Assembly (NCBI GenBank): GCA_937901435.1
Contig: CALGTJ010000029.1
Span: forward strand, 1-11,835
Reading direction: 5' to 3'
Source: an uncultured Rhodobacter sp.
Lineage (GTDB): Bacteria; Pseudomonadota; Alphaproteobacteria; Rhodobacterales; Rhodobacteraceae
DNA length: 11,835 nt
Below, piece after piece: positions 1 through 5,559 of the stretch. The notes beneath the pieces are model-generated. The model searched no databases. It was not told where the DNA came from and saw nothing but the letters and a program-made list of their open reading frames with translations. The translations under genes and the position numbers were made by a program. Position 1 is the stretch's first letter. Every line of letters begins with the position of its first letter.

Positions 1-565
1 GCAACAGAGGCGTCGTGCGCGGGCGCACCACGGCGCTTAGATCATCCTGAGGCGAGGCCTCGAAAAAGAACTTGTCGTAGGGGGCCTGCCCTTGGCGATA
101 GGCATTGAACCACGCGCCTTGGCTGGACACATGGTTCAGCACCAGATCGGACATCAGTTTGAAATCGTGGGCAATGCGGTTGATATCGGGCCAATCGCCC
201 AGTTGCGGGTTCACGGCGCGAAAATCCGACACGGCAAAGCCATCGTCAGAAGTATAGGTAAAGAAGGGCAGGATATGGACCGCGTTCAGATAGCCTTTCC
301 AGTAGCGCAGCAGAAAATCATGCAGCAGATCCAGCGGCTTGTGCGACCCGTCAATCAGCGAGTTTCCATAGGTGATGATCAGCGCGTCTTCCTCGCTCCA
401 CATCTTGTTGCCCGGCGTGCGGGCGCGTTTGCGGCGTTTCGCAGGATCGGGCCAGAAGGCCTCGACGATCTGGTTGGCAAGGGCATCGGCGTCAAGGTCG
501 GGATAGATCCGCGCAACCCGCGTGGCGAGGGTGAGGGCAAATGAGGGGGGCGTGTCTGGTTTCAT
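1..565 (-). CDS. GH13_18 sucrose phosphorylase-like glycosidase/phosphorylase, N-terminal part
   Basis: Reading the minus strand from the ATG at 563-565 gives 188 uninterrupted residues running off the left edge. The protein resembles the sucrose phosphorylase subfamily of GH13. It has an ITYGNSL segment (residues 64-70), VHILPFF (96-102) followed by SDDGF (106-110), NPQLGDW (119-125), the DLVLNHVS region (140-147, with the conserved Asn-His at 144-145) and VVRPR..PLL at the edge. Enzymes of this subfamily reversibly phosphorolyse glucosides such as sucrose, sucrose 6F-phosphate, glucosylglycerate or glucosylglycerol in the cytoplasm. Which substrate applies cannot be decided from this part. 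The catalytic nucleophile Asp lies just beyond the visible portion, so activity cannot be judged. No strong Shine-Dalgarno precedes the ATG. The family call is secure and the substrate is open. Confidence 0.88.
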   Translation of the reverse strand, partial: MKPDTPPSFALTLATRVARIYPDLDADALANQIVEAFWPDPAKRRKRARTPGNKMWSEEDALIITYGNSLIDGSHKPLDLLHDFLLRYWKGYLNAVHILPFFTYTSDDGFAVSDFRAVNPQLGDWPDINRIAHDFKLMSDLVLNHVSSQGAWFNAYRQGQAPYDKFFFEASPQDDLSAVVRPRTTPLL

Positions 566-593
566 GGGGGCAGTCAAACATGACCGGGCGAAA

Positions 594-726
594 CTTGCCA
601 AGCCCATTGGGGCAAATTCCACGGCGATGGGGAAAAGTGCCCAAGATTTCAGCACAATGACATTCTTGGCCAAGACGTCACATTTCTGTGGGCGAGGCGG
701 GGCATATTGCCCAAGGCCTTGCCAAG
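594..726. promoter_or_regulatory. Divergent intergenic region with repeated TTG(C/G)CCAA-like motif
   Basis: The 224-bp gap 566-789 separates the divergently read GH13 gene and polyamine operon, so it should hold both promoters. It contains CTTGCCAAG at 594-602, TTGGGGCAA at 607-615, TGCCCAAG at 638-645, the perfect 10-bp palindrome CTTGGCCAAG at 665-674, TTGCCCAAGG at 707-716 and CTTGCCAAG again at 718-726. Such a cluster of near-identical dyads could be operators for a regulator, perhaps of the sugar enzyme; that is inference. Similar short words occur elsewhere in the window (for example near 9004 and 9039), so chance is possible. I could not place a confident -35/-10 pair. Confidence 0.35.
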
Positions 727-789
727 AAACGCGATAGAACCTAATCGGACCCTCCCCGATCCCGGTCGGCCATTGGACAGGAGAGTGCC

Positions 790-1884
790 GTGCAGACACC
801 TTACTATCTTATCGACAAATCCCGCCTGCTGGAGAACATGGAAAAGATCGCATGGTTGCGCGAGGCCTCTGGCGCGAAATCCCTGTTGGCGCTGAAATGT
901 TTTGCCACATGGTCGGTTTTTGATTTCATGGCGCAGTATATGGATGGCTCGACGTCCTCGTCGTTATATGAGGTCAAGCTGGGTTATGAAAAGTTTGGCG
1001 GAGAAACCCACGCCTATTCGGTGGCTTACGCCGATCACGAGATTGCCGAGGTGCTGGCCAATTCCGACAAGATCCTGTTCAACTCGATTGGGCAGTTGGA
1101 TAAATTCGACGCGGCCTCTGTCGGGCACACGCGCGGCCTGCGCGTCAATCCGGGTGTCTCTACGTCAGAGTTCGATCTGGCCGATCCCGCGCGCCCCTTT
1201 AGTCGTCTGGGCGAACATGACCCGGCGCAGATCATGGCCGTGGCGGACCGGATCAGCGGGCTGATGTTCCACAACAATTGCGAGAACGACGATTTTGCCC
1301 GCTTTGACGAGATGCTGACGCTGATCGAGGATCGCTTTGGCGAGGTCATTCACCGGATGGAGTGGATCAGCCTTGGCGGCGGCATTCATTTCACGGGCGA
1401 GAGCTATCCGTTAGAGGCACTCGCCGCGCGGCTAAAGGCCTTTGCAACGCGCTTTGAAGTGCAGGTCTACCTTGAGCCCGGCGAGGCGGCCATTACGGGG
1501 GCGGCGACGTTAGAGGTCACGGTACTGGACACGCTGTTTAACGGCAAGAACCTTGCCATCGTCGACAGTTCGATCGAGGCGCATATGCTAGATCTGCTGA
1601 TCTACCGCGAACCGGCCAAGATCGCGCCCGATACAGGCGATCATGAGTGGATGATCTGCGGAAAATCCTGCCTTGCGGGGGATATTTTCGGCGAATTCCG
1701 CTTTGACGCGCCGTTGAAATCCGGTGACCGGGTTTCGTTTCAGGACGCGGCGGGCTATACGATGGTGAAGAAGAACTGGTTCAACGGCGTGAAAATGCCC
1801 GGCATCGCCATCCGGGAATTGGATGGCAGCCTTCGGATGGTGCGCGAATTTGGATATGACGAATTCGCCGCCGCCCTTTCCTAA
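790..1884 (+). CDS. nspC: Carboxynorspermidine/carboxyspermidine decarboxylase (PLP-dependent)
   Basis: This cytoplasmic enzyme of 364 residues removes CO2 from carboxyspermidine or carboxynorspermidine, the last step of the alternative polyamine pathway. The fold is the alanine racemase-type (fold III) PLP barrel followed by a beta domain. The Schiff-base lysine is probably K36 in LLALKCFAT. HNNCEND (161-167), the phosphate-binding GGGIHF (196-201) and LEPGEA (228-233) follow. The C-terminal domain supplies GKSCLAGD, with the likely active-site Cys294 and Asp298, and the conserved Tyr323. The length matches the family, which is shorter than diaminopimelate decarboxylase. The start is GTG at 790, chosen because AGGAGA lies at 779-784 just upstream and the first residues (QTPYYLID) align with family N-termini. 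It is followed after 33 bp by its pathway partner. The choice between spermidine and norspermidine cannot be made from sequence alone. Confidence 0.93.
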   Translation: MQTPYYLIDKSRLLENMEKIAWLREASGAKSLLALKCFATWSVFDFMAQYMDGSTSSSLYEVKLGYEKFGGETHAYSVAYADHEIAEVLANSDKILFNSIGQLDKFDAASVGHTRGLRVNPGVSTSEFDLADPARPFSRLGEHDPAQIMAVADRISGLMFHNNCENDDFARFDEMLTLIEDRFGEVIHRMEWISLGGGIHFTGESYPLEALAARLKAFATRFEVQVYLEPGEAAITGAATLEVTVLDTLFNGKNLAIVDSSIEAHMLDLLIYREPAKIAPDTGDHEWMICGKSCLAGDIFGEFRFDAPLKSGDRVSFQDAAGYTMVKKNWFNGVKMPGIAIRELDGSLRMVREFGYDEFAAALS

Positions 1885-1917
1885 CCCCCAAACCATCACA
1901 CGAGGTCTCTTGGATAC

Positions 1918-3159
1918 ATGAAACGTAACGTTCTTATCATCGGCGCAGGTGGCGTCGCTCAGGTCGTGGCGCATAAATGCGCGCAAAACAACGATGTGCT
2001 GGGGGATCTTCATATCGCCAGCCGGACGGTTTCCAAATGCGAGGCCATTATTGAGAGCGTTCATGAAAAGAACGCGATGAAACAGGACGGTGTGTTTGAG
2101 GCGCATGCGGTTGATGGCATGGACAGCGACGCGGTGGCGGCGCTGATCACCAAGACCGGCGCGCAGATCGTGATCAATGTCGGTTCTCCTTTCGTGAACA
2201 TGACGGTGCTCGAGGCCTGCATCCGCACCGGGTCCGCCTATATCGACACGGCGATCCATGAGGACCCGACCAAGATTTGCGAAACCCCGCCGTGGTATGC
2301 CAACTACGAATGGAAGCGGCGCGACGATTGCGCGGCGGCGGGTGTGACGGCGATCCTTGGCGCGGGCTTTGATCCGGGGATGGTCAATGCGTTCGCGCGC
2401 TTTGCCGTCGATGAGTTCATGGATGAGGTGAAATCCATCGACATCGTGGACATCAACGCAGGCGATCACGGCAAGTATTTCTCGACCAACTTTGATCCAG
2501 AGATCAACTTTCGGGAGTTCACCGGCACCGTTTACAGTTGGCAAAGTGGCGCGTGGACGCAGAACAAGATGTTTGAGGTGGGTCGCGAATGGGATCTACC
2601 CGTGGTGGGCAAGCAAAAGGCCTATATGTCGGGGCATGACGAGGTGCATTCGCTTGCGGCCAATTATCCGCAGGCAGATATCCGGTTCTGGATGGGCTTT
2701 GGCGATCATTACATCAACGTCTTCACGGTGCTGCAAAACCTTGGCCTGCTGTCGGAACAGCCCGTCGTGACCGCCGAGGGGCTGGAGGTCGTGCCGCTGA
2801 AACTGGTCAAGGCCGTGCTGCCTGATCCGTCCAGCCTTGCGCCCAATTACACCGGCAAGACCTGCATTGGCGATCTGGTGAAGGGCGTGAAGGATGGCCA
2901 AGAGGTCGAGGTTTTTGTCTACAATGTCGCCGATCACAAGGACGCCTATAACGAGGTCGGCAGTCAGGGAATATCCTATACGGCTGGCGTGCCGCCCGTG
3001 GCGATGGCGATGCTGATTGCCAAGGGGGACTACGATCACGGCAAGATGGTCAATGTCGAAGAGCTTGACCCAAAGCCACTGTTCGCCTTGCTTGACGACA
3101 TCGGTCTGCCAACGCGGGTCACAGACGACAAGGGCGACCGTGCGTGGCATGAAGCTTGA
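1918..3159 (+). CDS. Carboxynorspermidine/carboxyspermidine dehydrogenase (saccharopine dehydrogenase-like)
   Basis: This 413-residue enzyme reductively condenses aspartate beta-semialdehyde with putrescine (or 1,3-diaminopropane) using NADPH, forming carboxyspermidine (or carboxynorspermidine) in the cytosol. The N-terminus is a Rossmann fold, VLIIGAGGVAQ (residues 5-15) with the glycine-rich turn at 9-12. A saccharopine dehydrogenase-type catalytic domain follows, with conserved stretches such as INVGSPF, YIDTAIHE and LGAGFDPGMVNAFA. The length agrees with the Vibrio enzyme. The ATG at 1918 is preceded by GAGG at 1902-1905, a rather long 12-nt spacing, but the Rossmann motif begins at once, so an upstream start is unlikely. 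The product feeds the decarboxylase encoded just upstream; the 33-bp gap implies a shared transcript. No putrescine-forming gene is in the window. Confidence 0.92.
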   Translation: MKRNVLIIGAGGVAQVVAHKCAQNNDVLGDLHIASRTVSKCEAIIESVHEKNAMKQDGVFEAHAVDGMDSDAVAALITKTGAQIVINVGSPFVNMTVLEACIRTGSAYIDTAIHEDPTKICETPPWYANYEWKRRDDCAAAGVTAILGAGFDPGMVNAFARFAVDEFMDEVKSIDIVDINAGDHGKYFSTNFDPEINFREFTGTVYSWQSGAWTQNKMFEVGREWDLPVVGKQKAYMSGHDEVHSLAANYPQADIRFWMGFGDHYINVFTVLQNLGLLSEQPVVTAEGLEVVPLKLVKAVLPDPSSLAPNYTGKTCIGDLVKGVKDGQEVEVFVYNVADHKDAYNEVGSQGISYTAGVPPVAMAMLIAKGDYDHGKMVNVEELDPKPLFALLDDIGLPTRVTDDKGDRAWHEA

Positions 3160-3164
3160 GGGTT

Positions 3165-3185
3165 TGAGGCCTGAGGCCTGAGGCG
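3165..3185. repeat. Three tandem 7-bp units (TGAGGCC/TGAGGCC/TGAGGCG)
   Basis: Immediately after the dehydrogenase stop codon the sequence reads TGAGGCC twice and TGAGGCG once, without spacers. The repeat contains short self-complementary GGCC and GCCTGAGGC elements and is followed by GGCTTT. It might act as a poor terminator, but the stem is too weak to call one. Replication slippage is the simplest origin. Confidence 0.6.
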
Positions 3186-3270
3186 GCTTTAATGTGAACT
3201 CTGGCGCGTCCCGGACAGGATTGGGGCGCGCAAAATGTGGCCTTGGGGCTTGTCATCTGGGGGTCATGAC

Positions 3271-3296
3271 TGTCACTGTAGCGGACAACAGTGACA
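3271..3296. promoter_or_regulatory. Perfect 9-bp inverted repeat upstream of the cupin gene (operator candidate)
   Basis: TGTCACTGT at 3271-3279 is repeated exactly inverted as ACAGTGACA at 3288-3296, separated by 8 nt. The half-site centres are 17 bp apart. A further TGTCA lies at 3251-3255 and the palindrome GTCATGAC at 3263-3270, so TGTCA/TGACA elements recur on both strands. The repeat ends 29 nt before the preferred cupin ATG, where a repressor site or mRNA leader hairpin would sit. TTGTCA at 3250-3255 resembles a -35 element, but I find no good -10. The binding protein is unknown. If the cupin instead starts at ATG 3266, this repeat would be inside the coding region. Confidence 0.6.
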
Positions 3297-3325
3297 CCCG
3301 TATCAACCTTCAAAAGAGGCCCAAG

Positions 3326-3631
3326 ATGAGCTTTCCCGTTGTTCCCACCGACCCCGGCGTCACCCGTCAGGTGCTTGCGGAAAACCCGGATCTGATGGTT
3401 GTCGCTTTTCGGTTCAAAGCCGGGGCCGAGGGCAAACTGCACGATCATCCGCATGTGCAATCCACTTATGTCGAGTCCGGGCGGTTCACCTTTAGCGTTG
3501 ACGGGGTCGAACGGTCTATCGGGCCCGGTGACAGTCTTGTGATCGCCTCAAACCTGCGCCACGGCTGTGTCTGCCAAGAGGCGGGTACGCTGATTTACAC
3601 CTTCACACCACGGCGGGACGACTTTCTTTAG
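3326..3631 (+). CDS. Small single-domain cupin (cupin_2, KdgF-like)
   Basis: This 101-residue protein consists of one cupin barrel. Motif 1 is HDHPHVQSTYVESG (residues 39-52), with H39, H41 and Q45 as probable metal ligands and E50 close by. Motif 2 is GPGDSLVIASNLRHG (66-80), supplying H79. The spacing resembles KdgF-type cupins, which linearise unsaturated uronates, but many short cupins share it, so the reaction remains undetermined. It should be cytoplasmic, as no signal peptide is seen. ATG 3326 is preferred because AGAGG lies at 3315-3319 with 6-nt spacing and cupin homology starts soon after. The frame stays open upstream, with alternatives at ATG 3266 and GTG 3194, but neither has a convincing ribosome site. 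It has its own upstream region, so it is probably a separate unit from the polyamine genes. Confidence 0.82.
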   Translation: MSFPVVPTDPGVTRQVLAENPDLMVVAFRFKAGAEGKLHDHPHVQSTYVESGRFTFSVDGVERSIGPGDSLVIASNLRHGCVCQEAGTLIYTFTPRRDDFL

Positions 3632-3658
3632 GGGGCCAGCTTTCTTTAGAGGGCCAGC
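3623..3658. repeat. 18-bp tandem duplication spanning the cupin stop codon
   Basis: TTTCTTTAGGGGGCCAGC (3623-3640) is followed directly by TTTCTTTAGAGGGCCAGC (3641-3658); the two copies differ at one base. The first copy contains the last two sense codons and the TAG stop of the cupin gene, and the second is a non-coding echo of them. This is a recent-looking slippage or small duplication event with no obvious function. Confidence 0.75.
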
Positions 3659-3664
3659 GGGTCG

Positions 3665-3710
3665 TTGTACTATTGATACAATCACAATGATATTAATTGA
3701 AAAATTACGG
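3665..3710. promoter_or_regulatory. AT-rich block in the gap before the MipA/OmpV gene (probable promoter region)
   Basis: Of the 46 bases here only 11 are G or C, about 24 percent GC, in otherwise GC-rich DNA. It holds an imperfect dyad, TTGTA at 3665-3669 and TACAA at 3677-3681, and -35-like words TTGATA (3673-3678) and TTGAAA (3697-3702). I could not pair them with a good -10 at standard spacing. The location, about 160-200 bp before the outer-membrane protein gene, fits a promoter or regulator-binding area. The remaining bases up to 3870 show no gene I can support. Confidence 0.35.
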
Positions 3711-3870
3711 GTTGAGCGCTAGACATTATCGAAGAACCGATTTGCCGCCCGGTCCCGACTCCAGTGACGACCTTTGGGTTCGCCCAAACGTAGGTATTGG
3801 ACGACAGAGACTGGGGCAGGCCGACAAACTGCCAAGATACCTGAACCGCACCTAGCCATATTGGACCCCT

Positions 3871-4695
3871 GTGATGCTCACCCGCGCGACCCTTTCATTC
3901 TGCTTGCTCGTCTACCCCTTTGCAGCAGTTTCGGGGTCTTTGAACGAACCGATCCCGACAGTTGCGCCCAAACCGCCAGTGGCGGCAGCGCCGACGCCGG
4001 ACCTGATCTTTACGCTTGGCGGCGGGGCGGGGGTTGAGCCGACGTATTTCGGGTCCAGCAGCTACGAGGCGGTTCCGGCCTTTTCGTTCGGCTTTGAATA
4101 CCTGCGTCTGGGGGCAAACCGCAGCATCGGGTCCACGGATCCCGATTTTATCAAGACCGGACTGGCCCCGCGGTTCTCGTTTCGCGTGGTCAAGGATCGG
4201 ACCGCGTCGGATCATGCGGAACTGACTGGGTTGAACAATATCGACACCTCTGTCGAGTTGGGCATGGGGCTGGTTTATCGGCAGGAAAACTTTGAGGTCT
4301 TCGCCGATGCGCGCTATGGCGTCATCGGTCACGAGTCCTTTGTCGGTGAACTGGGGGCTGACCTGATCATGCGCCCGACGGACGGGCTGACCCTGACGCT
4401 GGGGCCGCGCATGTTTCTGGGCGATGATACCTATGCCTCAACCTACTTTGGGGTGACGCCTGCCGAATCCGCGCTAAGTGGTCTGCCAGCGTTCAATGCC
4501 TCGGGCGGCGCGCTGAGCGCGGGGGTCGAGTTCGGTGCAACCTATGCATTGAATGACACATGGGGCCTGAAAGGGACGCTGCGCTATGATCGCCTGATGA
4601 ACGATGCGGCGTCCTCTTCGATCACCGGCATCGGCAGCGAAGACCAGTTCACGGCCAAGATCATGCTGACACGACGGTTCGTTCTGGATTTCTAG
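3871..4695 (+). CDS. MipA/OmpV family outer-membrane beta-barrel protein
   Basis: The 274-residue protein has an N-terminal Sec signal peptide (hydrophobic core around residues 8-20, likely cut near AVSG-S at 22/23). A short Pro/Ala-rich linker follows, then the MipA/OmpV barrel, beginning DLIFTLGGGAGVEPTYFGSSSYEAVPAF. It ends in RRFVLDF, the C-terminal aromatic typical of Bam-assembled barrels. Alternating hydrophobic strands run through the length, for example EVFADARYGV and SAGVEFGATYAL. Family members sit in the outer membrane. E. coli MipA has been linked to a murein hydrolase/synthase scaffold, but a specific role here is not implied. The start is GTG 3871 or the adjacent ATG 3874; no clear Shine-Dalgarno is visible before either, which is unusual in this window. 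It is monocistronic by spacing. Confidence 0.88.
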   Translation: MMLTRATLSFCLLVYPFAAVSGSLNEPIPTVAPKPPVAAAPTPDLIFTLGGGAGVEPTYFGSSSYEAVPAFSFGFEYLRLGANRSIGSTDPDFIKTGLAPRFSFRVVKDRTASDHAELTGLNNIDTSVELGMGLVYRQENFEVFADARYGVIGHESFVGELGADLIMRPTDGLTLTLGPRMFLGDDTYASTYFGVTPAESALSGLPAFNASGGALSAGVEFGATYALNDTWGLKGTLRYDRLMNDAASSSITGIGSEDQFTAKIMLTRRFVLDF

Positions 4696-4765
4696 GCCGA
4701 TCTGATTTTTTGGCAATACCTTGGCGCAGTCCTGTGACTGACACTGGTGGCCATTTGAAATAACG

Positions 4766-4804
4766 TGTGAAAATAGCCTGTGAAAATAGCCTGTGAAAAT
4801 TGGC
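4766..4804. repeat. 13-bp tandem repeat, about three copies (TGTGAAAATAGCC)
   Basis: TGTGAAAATAGCC is present exactly at 4766-4778 and 4779-4791, with a diverged third copy, TGTGAAAATTGGC, at 4792-4804. A weaker TTGAAATAACG precedes them. They lie in the 237-bp gap (4696-4932) between the outer-membrane protein and the pqi operon, about 130-165 bp before the first pqi start. The A-tracts recur every 13 bp. They could be binding sites for a regulator or a slippage product; nothing in the sequence decides. A small CAGTC/GACTG hairpin (4727-4740) lies just upstream. Confidence 0.7.
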
Positions 4805-4902
4805 AGTTAGAATTGGCGGAGAGGCTGGTCCGCGAAACGGAACTGTGGAACCGGGCCGCGAACAAAGTCAATTGCATGGTGTGACAACCGCAAGCAAGAG
4901 CG

Positions 4903-4916
4903 CAGAACGCGTTCTG
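4903..4916. promoter_or_regulatory. 14-bp perfect palindrome abutting the pqi ribosome-binding site
   Basis: CAGAACGCGTTCTG is a perfect palindrome ending directly before AAAGGA (4917-4922), the Shine-Dalgarno that sets the TTG start of the first pqi gene. GAAC also occurs at 4840, 4848 and 4860. GAAC at 4905-4908 followed after 7 nt by GAAA (4916-4919) is one base short of the GAAC-N7-GAAC box known for alphaproteobacterial LexA. This is suggestive at most. A repressor bound here, or a hairpin in the mRNA leader, would affect pqi expression. Confidence 0.45.
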
Positions 4917-4932
4917 AAAGGACGGGCACGGC

Positions 4933-5559
4933 TTGATCCGTGATATATCGGAACAAGGGCTTTTTGCCTGTCCGCGCTGCGATCTGTTGCATGTCGACCC
5001 TGAGGCGGGCGAGAATTGCACTGTTCGCTGTGCGCGCTGCCATGCCGTCTTGCTTGCGCCGCGCACTGGGGCTTTGACACAAGTGTTCGTGCTGGCGGTG
5101 ACGGCATTGATCCTGATGGTCGCGGCGGTCTGGTTTCCGTTTCTGGATCTTCGGGTGGCGGGGCTCACCAATAAAACTTCGTTGCTGGACGCGATCTTTG
5201 CGTTTTCCAGTGGCACGTTGTTGCCCTTGTCCTTTGCGGTGGCGGCGCTGATTGTGCTGATCCCGGCCCTGCGCTTTGCGGCGGTGGCCTATACGCTGTG
5301 GCCGCTGTTGCGGGACCGCCCGCCGTTTCGCCATGCCCGCGCGATGTTTCGACTGGCAGAGGTGCTGCGGCCTTGGGCGATGGCAGAGATCTTTATCGTC
5401 GGTGTCGCCGTGGCGTTGGTCAAAGTCGCAGGTCTCGCCAGCATCAGTATTGGCCCCGCGTTCTGGGCGTTTTGCGCACTGGTGGTGGTTGCGGCCCTTC
5501 ATGACAACTATATGTGCAGGTGGACAATTTGGAAGTCGCTGGAACAGGGGCGCACATGA
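4933..5559 (+). CDS. pqiA: PqiA domain protein, first half-length copy
   Basis: This is an inner-membrane protein of 208 residues and the first of two adjacent PqiA-domain proteins. The N-terminus carries a zinc-ribbon-like cysteine set, CPRC (13-16) and CARC (33-36). Four hydrophobic segments follow: about 48-72, 88-112, 133-160 and 164-188. E. coli PqiA fuses two such domains in a protein of about 417 residues, so this equals one half. PqiA works with the MCE protein PqiB, presumably as its inner-membrane component, in envelope lipid homeostasis. The start is TTG at 4933, supported by AAAGGA at 4917-4922 (10-nt spacing); the upstream ATG at 4876 meets a stop after two codons. The stop overlaps the next start (ATGA at 5556-5559), implying translational coupling. 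It heads a four-gene operon. Confidence 0.87.
   Translation: MIRDISEQGLFACPRCDLLHVDPEAGENCTVRCARCHAVLLAPRTGALTQVFVLAVTALILMVAAVWFPFLDLRVAGLTNKTSLLDAIFAFSSGTLLPLSFAVAALIVLIPALRFAAVAYTLWPLLRDRPPFRHARAMFRLAEVLRPWAMAEIFIVGVAVALVKVAGLASISIGPAFWAFCALVVVAALHDNYMCRWTIWKSLEQGRT

Noticed and set aside
92..544. Plus-strand frame of 150 codons at the left edge
   Set aside because: The opposite strand encodes a clear GH13_18 protein throughout; this frame is its antisense shadow.
1588..2544. Long minus-strand open frame (318 codons) opposite the polyamine genes
   Set aside because: It spans the antisense of two clearly identified genes, is rich in His/Arg without recognisable domains, and fits the common antisense frames of GC-rich coding DNA.
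3194..3325. Upstream extension of the cupin to GTG 3194 or ATG 3266
   Set aside because: The frame is open, but only ATG 3326 has a good ribosome site, and the extension includes the perfect inverted repeat and no cupin-like residues. ATG 3266 is kept as an alternative.
3673..3684. TTGAT...ATCA as an FNR/Anr box
   Set aside because: The half-sites are separated by the wrong number of bases for the TTGAT-N4-ATCAA consensus.
3774..4037. Plus-strand 87-codon frame overlapping the MipA/OmpV start
   Set aside because: It is mostly out of frame inside the signal peptide and barrel start of a better gene, with no domain or ribosome site.
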